Positions 30,199-42,032 of a DNA stretch of 64,000 nucleotides are shown piece by piece. Under the pieces are notes generated by a model that worked only from the letters and a program-made list of their open reading frames with translations, searched no databases and had not been told where the DNA came from. The DNA is from Aralia elata. Lineage: Eukaryota; Streptophyta; Magnoliopsida; Apiales; Araliaceae. The stretch covers positions 71,246,692 to 71,310,691 of the forward strand of contig CM068388.1 in assembly GCA_034770075.1 (NCBI GenBank). The letters run 5' to 3'. A program made the translations under genes and the position numbers. Numbering within the stretch: position 1 is the stretch's first letter; each line of letters starts with the position of its first letter.

Positions 30199-32241
30199 TG
30201 TAGACACCCAAATTTTGCACTTCGTATACTAACCCTGACAGGAGGGCAGAATCGTCAATCAACCCAGCCTACGAGAACGAAAGGTGGACATAAGTACGAA
30301 CATTCAAAGCCACCGCAACGACGTGCGATCAAAGCCGACACGACAACGAGCATTCCTGAATGACAGGGCACGTTTCCCAGCTGTTCATGGACTGCAAAAA
30401 TATAAGCCTTTCAGCGAAAACCAACGGTACGACACGAGAATCGAGAAAATCAGCTCAGCCAGCCGCGGATTGATCTGCGGCCAATGATTAAAATAAACTG
30501 AAGTGCGCGGCGGGAGGCTGAAGTGCGCAGCGGGCGCGGAGGAACCGAGGCCAGCCGCAGATCAATCTGCGGCTGCCTCTAATCAGCCTTTATCAGCACA
30601 TTCCTTCATTTGGCATACAGGAGGTTAAGAGCAGCGGAAGAAAAAAGAAAAAGAAAAAGATCAGCGAGCAGCAGCAGCGGAAAAAAGAAAGAAAAGGGAG
30701 AAAAAAATGAGGAATTATACCCCTTTTGTGAGATTGTATCACACATAATTTCTACTATATTCAATATACGAATTTATACGCATCGTGGTGTCATTTGCAA
30801 GGTGAAAAAGTCCTCTTTTGTAGCATTTTTGTATATCATTTTGTTAAACTTTTATCATTTGGGGGCTATATTAAATGTAATTTTTCTTGTATATCATTGA
30901 GGATATATGGATTAGGGACTATTAGTGAGGGTTCCAATGGAACAAAATTCTTCCTAATGGCCTGATGATATCCATTTGGTGAATTTTAGCTCGTTATGAT
31001 AAAGTGTTATGCGTAGTGTGTTTAAATTGTTATTTTAGGATATTGCGGTGTGTTAGGCGACTCGGTGTTGTTCATTGGTGTATTATCCATTTTATGGGTG
31101 TGTAGAGGTTTCGGATGTGAGCCTAGGAACGCGACCCCGTGGTCCAAATCCGATGATAGACAATTTTGATGTATGTAATAAGATCGATTATCCTTGATTG
31201 TAAATATGTAATCGTCGGGCCTTAAAACGATATCAAGTTGAAATCGGGTTTAAGGCCTCGTAATAGTGAAATATGCAATTGTGAGAGTTCGGGGTTATTT
31301 TGATGGCTCACATGCCCATGAATATCCCCAACGCATTTTAATGCTTGATTTGATTTATGACACAAAATTGATTTCAAAGCTAAACGATGAAGATTTTCAT
31401 AAAATCAATCAAATTAGGTTATTAGCATCACGAGGATAAGAAATTGGAAGTGCTAATGGATGTCGATTTCTATTTAACGAGAAGGCAAAAAGAAAAAAAT
31501 CGTTTTCAAACATCACACAAAATGATTTTATAAAAATAAATAAGGTTTTATTAAATCTTTGTGCATAGGGTTAAAGAGATCCTAGAAATTGCCCGTCACT
31601 TTATTTACGAAAGAGATGTATAGGTTTTGATTCCTATTTTGACGAAGGTTTAAAAAACTCTTGTTTTGCCAAAACGACACCTAATGAAAATCTTGCAGTT
31701 TTGACAATTAAAATCAAACCTTTCTCATAAAGAATAAAGCTTTCTCGTATAAGCCGAAGGACATTCTAAAGCACTCTCAAAACACGACTTTCCGTAAAAA
31801 AAAACCCAAATGATTCTTTCATACAAACTCACCACAATATTCACATAGGCACACACACGCGCACACGTACACATTTTAAGAATTAAAAAGGATAGGAAAA
31901 GCATCAAGATTGCAGTAACCGTGTTTCACGGAAGTCGGGGGGTGCCTAATACCTTCCCCTCGCTTAAGCAAGCCCCCGAACTCTATGAATCTCGGTTCGC
32001 AGACCAATTAATTCGGAGTCACATATGAGCCAGCGATTTACGAAAATGAAACTTGTATGAGTTGGTACATCCATTTCAAATATACCAACTAGCGACTCTG
32101 GTCAAATGGCTCATCATAAAAAACGATCTTTCAAAACCCCGTCGACATTTGTGTCGACCTTTTTCAAAAAATCATCTAATAAAAAGGCTAAAACTGGAAA
32201 GGGTAATAATCACCACAGAAGCGATCCTCCCGGCGTCGACA
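30199..32241 (+). repeat. 5' LTR of element B (~2.04 kb)
   Basis: It is bounded by the target duplication at the left and the primer site at the right. At 30462-30481 and 30554-30573 it holds two near-palindromes built on GCCGCAGAT/ATCTGCGGC arms with a two-base centre; the same pair recurs in degenerate form in the other copies of this LTR. A GA-rich block and AT-rich sequence follow. I found no sure TATA box. Confidence 0.9.
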
Positions 32242-32243
32242 GC

Positions 32244-32261
32244 TGGCGAATCTGCTGGGGA
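32244..32261 (+). other. Primer binding site of element B
   Basis: TGGCGAATCTGCTGGGGA begins two bases after the LTR end. A primer site of this form (TGGCGACTCTGCTGGGGA-like) is what I associate with Tat/Ogre elements; the tRNA identity is not established here. Confidence 0.6.
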
Positions 32262-33037
32262 TATTAGAGGGCTTAAGCCGCGTTCAAATCTTGATGCTGT
32301 CCTATCATTTAAAAATTTATGAATGTGTATGTACGTGCGATATTTTGACCTGTTTTACTTGTTGTTGTGTGAATGTGTATTTTTTTCCAATGAATGAATG
32401 ATTGAATGTAATTGCTTTACTTTAAAGAAATCATTTGCATACGGTGAGGACGATGAATGTGAATGTATGTTGAGAGTGTACCTCCTCCTGAGGCAAACCT
32501 GTCGGTTGCTTATTACTGGACTCGAAGGGGCTGCTCCCTGGAGATGGCTCAGGAAACGCACCACCCAGATCCGCTCCAATCGAAAGGATTCAAACGAGTA
32601 GATTACGAAGATAAGATTTGTGGACCTTCATGCCGAAAAGCCGCGAGAGTAACCTTAGGGTAGGTCAGCCTCAGATTAACCCAACGCAGGGAAAGTCTCT
32701 TCATGCCCTTTTACGTTTATGCGTATGAATGTCTTAGTCCCATTCAATATTTTCATATATCTCCTTGGTGTCAAAAGAAAGTACTAAAAACTATGTTTTA
32801 TAGGGAATAGTTGGGAAAGCATAATAATTCGTTTCTAGCATTTATTATTGCAATAAGGGACTACTAACATTTTGTTTTGCAACGAAAGATTAAAAAACCC
32901 ACAAACACAATAGTTACAGCTTTAGCATGCATCCACATCTTTCATTTCCCAAAGATTAAACTCCAAACCGTTTTTTCTGTAGGATTGCTCCTCAAACGCG
33001 TTTGCAATCTAAGAGGGCCCAAGATTCTACATCTGAA

Positions 33038-34592
33038 ATGGCTGATATTCCACCTCCTAATCCTGGTTCCATATCTCGGGAGGAATTTGATGATTTTAAA
33101 AAGCAGATGTTGGAAATGGCCACGATGCTGAGGGAGCAGTTGCTACCTAAACAGGCCGCCAAGCAAGGATCCGCCTAAAGATGATCAACCCTAACCTAAG
33201 GGCGAGCCAGTCATCCCCAAAGCCATTCCTACACCTAACAGGATGGTAATCAATATTCCAGAGGAGTGAGACACTGATGATCTTCGAAAGAAAATGAAAC
33301 AGATGGAGGAGACTATCCAATCTCTGAAAGGCATAGGTTCCCTGGGCAGGGTAAATTATTCAGATCTGTATGTCTTTTCAGGAACCAGGTATCCGGAGAA
33401 GTTCAAGATCCCCAAATTTGAGAAATATAATGGGAAGGGAGACCCCTATACATACCTGAGGATATACAATGGGGAACTTGGGCCTTATGCAGAGGACGAA
33501 GGACTAAGGATGCAGTTATTCCAAAAGAGCCTAACGGGAGAAGCAAGAACTTGGTATGCTCGCCTTGACAATGCTCGGATCCACAACTGGGAGGAGTTGG
33601 CCCATACTTTCTTGACACAATACAGCTTCCAGGCACAAATGGCCCCTGACAGATATCAGATGTCAAAGATCAAGAAGCAGCCAAAAGAATCTTTTAGGGA
33701 CTATGTACAACGATGGAGGGGTATGGCTGCACAGGTGAATCCCCTAATGAGCGAGGCAGAGATGGTAATGACCTTTGTGGATATTCACGAGGCGCCCTAT
33801 TATGAGCGAGTGATAGCGGGGATTGGAAGACCTTTTACCGAAATGATAAAGCATGGAGAAATGGTTGACATGGGGTTAAAGTCTGGCAAGATCCGGGACT
33901 TCACAGCTCTAGAGGCAGTTGCGGAGCAAATCCAGAATGGAAACTATGGTAGTACTTCCCGCAGGACCCAAAAGAAAAGGGAGGAAGATGTTTCCCTCAT
34001 CCTGCAGGGATCGTCTAGGAAGATGGAGGATAGCCCTCCAGTGCAAATACAGAGAATAATGCCACCCCGACAATCTAATTTCCATAATCAAAGGGCGGAC
34101 GGACGAAGAAGATTTGAGACCACAAGAGATCGGGTATTCACCCCGCTTGGAGATCCTCTTGAACAGATTTTGGCAGTATTAATAGCACACAGAAAGATAG
34201 TCGATTTGGCACCCCCAATTGACCTGAAAGGGAGAGGATTTGACCCGAGTAAGAAGTGTGCGTACCATTCGGGTTCCCCTGGTCATGATACTCAGGAATG
34301 CTGGGCGCTGAAGCACAAGATTCAGAACATGATCGATAGCGGGGAGATCATGGTGGAACAGCCAGAGTCACCAAATGTTAAAGTCAATCCCCTGCCTAAG
34401 CATAATGGGGAAGGGGTTAATGTGGTGGAAGTCAGCGAAACTGGAGGACCACCAAGGCTGAATTATATAAAGAGAATTGATAAAATGATTGGCATGACAA
34501 GTGATCAGGGAGCGAAGCCGCCTTTCATCTGTCGCATTCTGGCCGATCTGACCACCGACAACTGGACGACGGAGCCAGTGATATCCAAATGA
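33038..34592 (+). pseudogene. Element B gag, one frameshift region near the N-terminus
   Basis: An ATG at 33038 opens a short acidic start (MADIPPPNPGS) that ends at an in-frame stop near 33178. The rest is open from 33294 to 34592 (432 codons) in another frame, so the first part is separated by stops and a frame change. The gag domain spans residues of about 40-220 of the long part (FEKYNGKGDPYTYL, LTGEARTWYARL, PKESFRDYVQRWRGMAAQV). A zinc finger of the Tat type follows near residue 320 (CAYHSGSPGHDTQECW). The stop at 34592 precedes the usual protease. A shortened gag from 33294 could still be made. Confidence 0.82.
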
Positions 34593-35763
34593 GGGTAAAA
34601 TATGGCGTCAGGGTGGTATACCCCGGACGGTGGGGGATGAATAGATACTAGTTTTTGTTCCTTTTTTTGAATTTTGCATGGTTATGTTATTTTGTCATAT
34701 TATTTTAAAGATGATCATTGTGGGAAAATGACTTATATATATGACAAATATTTTTGTTTCATGTCAGGTGTACCAATTTGAGTATTTCTTGCCTGACAAA
34801 CGATGTTTCAAATTTGAAAGATGACTACGATTTTGATATTGAGCTGGATTTCGATTCAATGGGCATTGAGCAGGATGAGACAGATAATGACGACACGACT
34901 GATGAGATCAAAGGATGGGTCGAAGACAAACCCAAACCCAACTTAGACCAAACCATCACCATAAATATCGGAACCCCTGACAAACCCAAAGAGCTCAAGA
35001 TAAGGACAAACCTGACCCCTAGCCAGAAAACAGAAATAACCGAGTTGTTAAACTAGTATGAGGATATTTTTGCCTGGTCTCATGAGGACATGATCGAATT
35101 ATCCACCGACATTGTGGTATACCGGTTGCCCATCAAGGAGGATTTCAAGCCTGTTAAGCAAAAACACCTCAATTCTGTGATTTACCGTCCTAAGATGAAT
35201 GGGGCAGTGGAGGCTGCAAATAAGAATATCAAGAGAATCATGACGAAAATGTCTGCTGATCATCGGGGATGGCCGGATCTGCTACCTCTCACCCTGCTGG
35301 CATACAGAACGTCACTGCGTACTTCTACAGGGGCAACCCCTTATGCTCTAGTCTACGGAATGGAGGTTGTTCTGCCAATTGAGGTTAAGATGGCATCCCT
35401 CAGAATCTTGATTGATGCTCAGATAAACGAGAAGGATTGGATGCAAAGTCGATACGACCAGTTGGCCCTAATTGATGAAAAGAGAGTGGCTGCTGTTTTG
35501 CGCGGTCAGTTATATCAGTAAAGAATATCTCGATCGTACGACAAAAAGATAAGACCGCGGAAGTTCAAGGAAAATGACCTAGTGCTAAAGAGAGTCATGC
35601 CTTGTCAAGACGAAGCCAAGAGGAAGGTTGCCCCGAACTGGGAAGGACCTTTTGTGATTAAGAAAATGCTGTCCAGAGGAGCCCTCATATTGCGAGAGAT
35701 GGACGGTGAGGTGTTTCCACAACCCATAAATTCTAACTCGGTGAAGCGGTTCTACGTCTAAAA
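34593..35763 (+). pseudogene. Element B pol remnant: linker joined to integrase C-terminal part
   Basis: 34754-35160 encodes the stretch that precedes reverse transcriptase in Tat elements (IGTPDKPKELKIRTNLTPSQ; YEDIFAWSHEDM; ending PVKQK), with one stop at about 35054. At about 35165 it passes directly into the second half of the integrase core and C-terminus (RPKMNGAVEAANKNIKRI; GWPDLLPLTLLAYRTS; GATPYALVYGMEVVLPIE; then WEGPFVIKK to 35760). Reverse transcriptase, RNase H and the first half of integrase are missing, a deletion that must exceed 2 kb by comparison with the family. No protease is recognised before 34754. A stop at 35519 interrupts the tail. Confidence 0.85.
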
Positions 35764-36282
35764 AAAAATCATCATCATTTTCTCCTCTTTCTTTGAACAA
35801 CGAACTACGTAGGACCTGATTTCCCGACCTGTGGGAATACGTAGGCAGCCATCATGGCACGGTCCATTTCTTTACAAAATAATACTTTCTCTAACCCCAA
35901 CCGATTCCCAACAGCCAGAAAAACCTTTCTATACCATCAAAACCTTCCCGAAACCAGCCGCCTAATCAGCTTCATCTCAAATGACATAACCCTAACCCAG
36001 CCAAACAGTTAGCCGAAATCTAAGACTCAGTCCGATGAAATCTACAGGGTGTGCGACAATATCTGTCAAATCTCCATCAAGACTTGAGAAGAGAAATAAG
36101 GCGAAATATCAAAATCGTGGTTAACTGGATAAAATGAGGATCCAATGAAAGGTAACGATACTACAAAAAAGGGAAAATAACTAAATTTAAATGCATGTCT
36201 ATATATATAAGTCATTTTGTTACAAGATTTCTCTTTCGATAACCGATGAAACTGACATAGTCTATGCAGGAAATAAAATGAT
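35764..36282. other. Non-coding stretch after pol in element B
   Basis: I see no gene. The stretch has moderate GC content with CCAACCGA/CCCTAACCC-like words and separates the pol remnant from the antisense frame. Confidence 0.5.
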
Positions 36283-37855
36283 CTACAAATCTAAAACTAA
36301 CTGAAGCAGGATGGATAGGGTGGTGGATAGATCTGAAGCATCAGCATCCCCTGTAATCTGCTGCCCCATCATGGCGATGCGATCCAATAAAGCAGTGGCT
36401 CGGCTAACAGTCTCAGAGTGAGCATCTATAACTGCCCCTAGTCTGCAATACAATGGCGTCTTTGTTAGCGAGGGCAGCATCTCTGGCCAGAATGGCAGCA
36501 TCTCTCTCAACAAGAGCAGCGTCCCTCTCAGCCTCAGTAGTAATCAGGGTTAGTCGGATCCGACTATCCTCAGTAACCCAACTATAGGCAGAATCAGCTG
36601 AGATGGAATGAGGAGTCTGGGCGAGAGTGGAGAAGCCGTCAAAATCATATCTGGATATCATCTCTGTAGACTCAGGAGGGATAAATACTTCTGGGGTGGT
36701 ATCATCAGTGGAAATCACTCGAGAGTCATCAAATACTCCAGTCTCACTCAAACCAACCATATTCGGGTCTCCGTGCAACCATTGCACATAAGCAGATGTC
36801 TGAGTGGGGCAACTCTCACTATACTCGGCAAAGATCCTGTGAGACCAAAGATCATATACCCGCAGTAGATCTCTCTCTGTCTGGGGTGATATGAAGAATC
36901 GGTAGTCGGCTGCGCCCGTGAAAGGGTGAAAATCCTGTATCTGATCAAACTGCCCCGTAACCGCCAAGGGATGATAAGTCGTCACGCCCCTCAGGCCAGA
37001 AATAGGGATGAAATCCAAGGTGGGCACATGAGTCAAGAAGCTCATGAAGGAGCAATAACCCGAATAGATCAAGAGATGAAAGGGCTCCTCAATAGCCGAT
37101 AAAAATTCTGTCCAATAAGCCGCATCAATATAGCTCACGGGACGAAATAAAAATTGCATGGCTATATCGTGGTTGAAGCAAAACCCATGGCGACGGAAAT
37201 GACCGATGGGGCTGAGATGGCTCATAAACCATACATACAACAGAACAGAGCTCCCTCTGAATACTCTGCCTCGGAAAGACTGACAATATGAGGCTGACAT
37301 GTAGGTGTCTGCTAGTATCATGGGAATAATAGTGTGATCCTCCTGAAGTGCTCTAGTGGCCGCAATAACTCGCATATCTAATAGATCGGATCCGACTGGC
37401 AGATACAAAACTGAGATAACACAAGCCATCAAGACAACTACTCTCAAAGTGCCTCAGCGCGCCTCAGATACGGAAAAATCACCAGAGAATAGATGAAAGC
37501 TGTCGGGTGAGCCGAACCGGTCAATCAGCAAATGAAGGGGAACTAGATGGTCTGATGTGATCACCGATAACAGGACTGTCCTCCGCAAACCAGTAAAAGT
37601 CAAGAACTGACGGCGCATGGAACCAGTTGTGACCCTGGCACAAGGACCATCCAAAGACAAGCCGGTAAAGCGGGCGTACTCCTCGAGAGTAGGGGTCAGC
37701 TCCACTGTCCCTAATCTGAACACCTGACGGGCGGGGGCCCAATAGCTCAGAATACCCTCCACAAAACCCGCCGGTACCTGAAAGGATAATAAGGACCAGG
37801 AATGTCCCAGAAGACCATCTGCGATAACCCTGTCAGCCGGTGACAAACTGTCCAA
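36283..37855 (-). pseudogene. Antisense extra frame of element B (DUF7745-like, coiled-coil tail)
   Basis: On the minus strand the frame opens at 37855 and runs to about 36413. A single in-frame TGA (37454-37456) separates a 133-codon part from a 344-codon part in the same frame. The N-terminal part has GILSYWAPARQVFRLGTVEL and PTLEEYARFTGL, the style of the plant DUF7745 domain found with retrotransposons and mobile-domain genes. The middle is rich in aromatic residues; the end is a repetitive coiled coil (RDAALVERDAAILARDAAL). A frame change near 36450 moves the last part into the frame 36283-36513. Antisense extra frames are known in Tat-lineage elements; the function is unknown. Confidence 0.7.
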
Positions 37856-38069
37856 CTAGCGGAGAAGACTGCCAACCAACCCTGTGGGAGGACTGAAATC
37901 CAAACGTACCACGGCGTCTGGCGACGACATCTATGAAAAATAGTATCAAAAAGACTGTGCAGGGGTCGTTCTTTATCCCTGAATAAAAAGCATGCATCAT
38001 ACAGTTAATAATAGAGCAATTGATCTATGTTAAAATCCATGTGACTTGTTATGTGAAAATAAAATACGA

Positions 38070-39190
38070 GATTTCGACCAATCGGAGACGAGAACCGATA
38101 TAGACGAATCAATCAACCGGAGACGAGACTCGGTGCCGACGAGACGATTGACCGAATACGAGACCCGGTACAGACGAGTCGGCCAATCGGAGACGAGAAC
38201 CGATATAGACGAATCAATCAACTGGAGACAAGACCCAGTGCCGACGAGACGATTGACCGGATACGAGACCCGGTGCAGACGAGTCGACCAATCGGAGACG
38301 AGAACCGATTTATACGAATCAATCAACCGGAGAGGAGACCCGATACCGACGAGACGATTGACCGGATACGAGACCCGGTGCAGACGAGTCGAACAATCGG
38401 ATACGAGAACCAATTCAGATAAATCAATCAACCGGAGACGAGACCCGGTGCCGACGAGACGATTGACTGGATACGAGACCCGGTGCAGACGAGTCGACCA
38501 ATCGGATACGAGAACCGATATAGACAAGGCGACCAATCGGAGACGAGAACCGATTCATGCAAGTCGATCAACCGGAGACGAGACCCGGTGCCGACGAGAC
38601 GATTGACCGGATACGAGACTCGGTGCAGACAAGTCGAACAATCAGATATGAGAACCGATTCAGACAAATCAATCAACCGGAGACGAGACCCGGTGCCAAC
38701 GAGACGATTGACCGGATACGAGACCCAGTGCAGACGAGTCGACCAATCGGATACGAGAACCGATATAGACAAGGCAACCAATCGGAGACGAGAACCGATT
38801 CATGCAAGTCGATCAACTGGAGACGAGACCCGGTGCCAACTATATGATCAACCGAAGACGAAACCCAGTGCAGACGAGTCAACCAATCGAAGACGAGAAC
38901 CGATACAGTCGAATCAATCAACCGGATACGAGACCCGGTGCCGATAAGACGATTGACCGGATACGAGACCCGGTGCAGACGAGTCGACCAATCGGAGACG
39001 AGAACCGATACAGTCAAATCAATCAACCGGAGACGAAACCCGGTGCCGACGAGACGATCAACCGGAAACGAGACCCGGTGCAGACGAGTCGACCAATCAG
39101 AAACGAGAACCGATAAAGACGAGTCGACCAATCGGAGACCAGACCCTACATCTATGAGACAATCGATCGGATACGAGACCCGACAGTTGT
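38070..39190. repeat. Tandem array of 35-bp units in 105-bp higher-order repeats
   Basis: The array is about 1.1 kb, or about 32 units. Three unit types follow each other: CCAATCGGAGACGAGAACCG-, CAACCGGAGACGAGACCCGG- and TGACCGGATACGAGACCCGG-started, each about 35 bp. The CCAATCGG start recurs at 38078, 38183, 38288, 38393 and 38498, exactly 105 bp apart, then at 38533 after one 35-bp step, so the order is locally reset. Because 105 is divisible by three, frames stay open for 100-190 codons on both strands; these are not genes. Arrays before the 3' LTR are typical of Tat elements. Confidence 0.92.
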
Positions 39191-39535
39191 AAGACGATGA
39201 CGATGCCAAGACGACGATGATTACCAGACGGAACACGACGTTTGCGATAACGATTATCGCAACGGCCTGTCAGAGACGGAACCTAACAACAATGATGCGA
39301 TCGGTGATTGACTCCTGTTGAGATCGATACTCACAGTAAATTTGTGATTGCATGATGCATTGACACCTTTACGAATGTTTTGCATGCCTTACATCTTGTG
39401 TTGTATCATAAGCTATATGTGTTGCATCATGTATGTACTGTCATTCTTAGGCACTGTCATTCATGCATCGGGTGTCTAATTCTTTATCATGTTCATTTCA
39501 TTTAATATTTCATAAACATGATAAAGAGGGGCAGC
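39191..39535 (+). other. Element B 3' untranslated part with polypurine tract
   Basis: No gene is seen. A GACGA-rich stretch follows the array, and AAAGAGGGGCAGC at 39523-39535 directly precedes the 3' LTR, serving as the polypurine tract. Confidence 0.75.
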
Positions 39536-41572
39536 TGTAGACACCCAAATTTTGCACTTCGTATACTAACCTTGACAGGAGGGCAGAATCGCCAATCAAC
39601 CCAGCCTACGAGAACGAAAGGTGGACATAAGTACGAACACTCAAAGCCACCGCAACAACGTGCGATCAAAGCCGACACGACAACGAGCATATCTGAATGA
39701 CAGGGCATGTTTCCCAGCTGTTCCTGAACTGCAAAATACAAGCCTTTCAGCAAAAACCAATGGTACTACACGAGAATCGAGGGGCGGTACGAAAATCGAG
39801 AAAATTAGCCCAGCCAGTAGCGGATTGATCTGCGGCCAATGATTAAAATAAACTGAAGTGCGCGGCGGGCGCAGAGGAACCGAGGCCAGCCGTAGATCAA
39901 TCTGCTGCTGCCTCTAATCAGCCTTTATCAGCACATTCCTTCATTTGGCATACAGGAGGTTGAGAGCAGCGGAAGAAAAAAGAAAAAGAAGAAGATCAGG
40001 GAGCAGCAGCAGCTGAAAAAAGAGAGAAAAGAGAGAAAAAAAGTGAGGAATTATACCCTTTTTGTGAGATTGTATCACACATAATTTCTACTATATTCAA
40101 TATACGAATTTATACGCATCGTGGTTTCATTTGCAAGGTGAAAAAGCCCTCTTTTGTAGCATTTTTGTATATCATTTTGTTAAACTTTTATCATTTGGGG
40201 CTATATTAAATGCAATTTTTCTTGTATATCATTGAGGATATATGGATTAGGGACTATTAGTGAGGGTTCCAATGGAACAAAATTCTTCCTAATGGCCCGA
40301 TGATATCCATTTGGTGAATTTTAGCTCGTTATGATAAAGTGTTATGCGTAGTGTATTTAAATTGTTATTTTAGGATATTACGGTGTGTTAGGCGACTCGG
40401 TGTTGTTCATTGGTGTATTATCCATTTTATGGGTGTGTAGATGTTTTGGATGTGAGCCTAGGAACGCGACCCCGTGGTCCAAATCCGATGATGGACAATT
40501 TTGATGTATGTAATAAGATCGATTATCCTTGATTGTAAATATGTAATCGTCGGGCCTTAAAATGATATCAAGTTGAAACCGGGTTTAAGGCCCCGTAATA
40601 GTGAAATATGCGAGTGTGGGCGTTCGGAGTTATTTTGATGGCTCACATGCCCATGAATAGCCCCAACGCATTTTAATGCTTGATTTGATTTACGGCACAA
40701 AATTGATTTCAAAGCTAAACGATGAATATTTTCATAAAATCAATCAAATTAGGTTATTAGCATCACGGGGATAAGAAATTGGAAGTGCTAATAGATGTCG
40801 ATTTCTATTTAACGAGAAGGCAAAAAGAAAAAAATCGTTTTCAAACATCACACAAAATGATTTTATAAAAATAAATAATTTTTTATTAAATCTTTGTGCA
40901 TAGGGTTAAAGAGATCCTAGAAATTGCCCGTCACTTTATTTACAAAAGCGATGTATAGGTCTCGATTCCTATTTTGACGAAGGTTTAAAAAACTCTTGTT
41001 TTGCCAAAACGACACCTAATGAAAATCTTGCAGTTTTGACAATTAAAATCAAACATTTCTCATAAAGAATAAAGCCTTCTCGTATAAGCCGAAGGACAGT
41101 CTAAAGCACTCTCAAAACACGACTTTCCCTAAAAAAAACCCCAAATGATTCTTTCATACAAACTCACCACAATATTCACATAGGCACACACACGCGCACA
41201 CATACACATTTTAAGAATTAAAAAGGATAGGAAAAGCATCAAGATTGCGGTAACCGTGTTTCACGGAAGTCGGGGGGTGCCTAATACCTTCCCCTCGCTT
41301 AAGCAAGCCCCCGAACTCTATGAATCTCGGTTCGCAGACCAATTAATTCAGAGTCACATATGAGCCAGCGATTTACAAAAACGAAACTTGGATGAGTTGG
41401 TACATTCATTTCAAATATACCAACTGGCGACTCTGGTCAAATGGCTTATCATAAAAAACGATCTTTCAAAACTCCATTGACATTTGTGCCTACCTTTTCC
41501 AAAAAATCATCTAATAAAAAGGCTAAAATTGGAAAGGGTAATAATCACCACAGAAGCGATCCTCCCTCGACA
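39536..41572 (+). repeat. 3' LTR of element B (~2.04 kb)
   Basis: It has the same termini as the 5' LTR and is close to it in sequence (clear differences every 20-50 bases, plus a short deletion in the GC-rich block near 39860). It is followed by GTTTG and then the continuing MULE repeat. Confidence 0.9.
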
Positions 41573-41798
41573 GTTTGAAAAATAAAGGCTAATTAGGAGA
41601 GAATGAGGTTGTTCAGGGTTTAGTGAAAGACTTTGCTGCTTCCAGATAACAATCCAAGAACACAGGTACTTTAATTTCTTATTTAATTTATTTATTTAAC
41701 TTTTTTAGGATGAATATGAGAATTGCTGAAATTTAATGAGAAATATTAGTTCTTCGTAAGAAAAAATTATTTTGAGTTGATTATTTTATTGTCTTACT

Positions 41799-41993
41799 AT
41801 GAGCACAAATTCATCAGGGAGCTCATCCCGCAGTTGCAAATGTGGAGTTCCTTTACCTGTAAAGGTTTCATGGACCAAAATAAATCCTGGGAGGCAATTT
41901 GTTGGTTGCACAAATTATAATACAATATCACGTGACTCGTTTGAATTGATTGATCCAACAATGTCACCGCGCTCAAGAATTGCTCAGTATTAA
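41799..41993 (+). pseudogene. GRF zinc-finger frame in left MULE repeat, truncated
   Basis: 64 codons encode a Ser-rich start and a GRF-type zinc finger (CKCGVPLPVKVSWTK, then NPGRQFVGC). A TAA stops the frame after RIAQY, exactly where similarity to the right repeat ends. About 125 bp just upstream of the ATG, present in the right repeat, are missing here. GRF fingers bind single-stranded nucleic acid in known DNA-repair proteins; here the role is unknown. Confidence 0.7.
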
Positions 41994-42032
41994 ATTGGAT
42001 GTGCACATATATTATTTTTAGGTTTATTAAAA

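Larger units (their letters stand above)
30199..41572 (+). mobile_element. Element B: Tat-lineage Ty3/gypsy retrotransposon, deleted in pol
   Basis: Both LTRs start TGTAGACACCCAAATTTTGC and end TCGACA. GTTTG stands on both sides (30194-30198 and 41573-41577). The intact right repeat of the host MULE shows the empty site with a single GTTTG (near 45670), which confirms the insertion. Inside are a primer site, gag, a short pol remnant, an antisense frame, a tandem array and a polypurine tract. Gag with a CAYH-type finger, the extra antisense frame and tandem repeats before the 3' LTR fit the Tat (Ogre/Retand) lineage. Pol is too incomplete for autonomous movement. Confidence 0.9.

Noticed and set aside
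38070..39190. Regularly spaced repeats that resemble a CRISPR array.
   Set aside because: The spacing is filled by the repeats themselves, there are no unique spacers, and the array sits inside a plant retrotransposon.
38030..39236. Long reading frames (up to 187 codons) on both strands in the tandem array.
   Set aside because: They follow from a 105-bp period divisible by three and lack stops on both strands; the predicted peptides are simple repeats.
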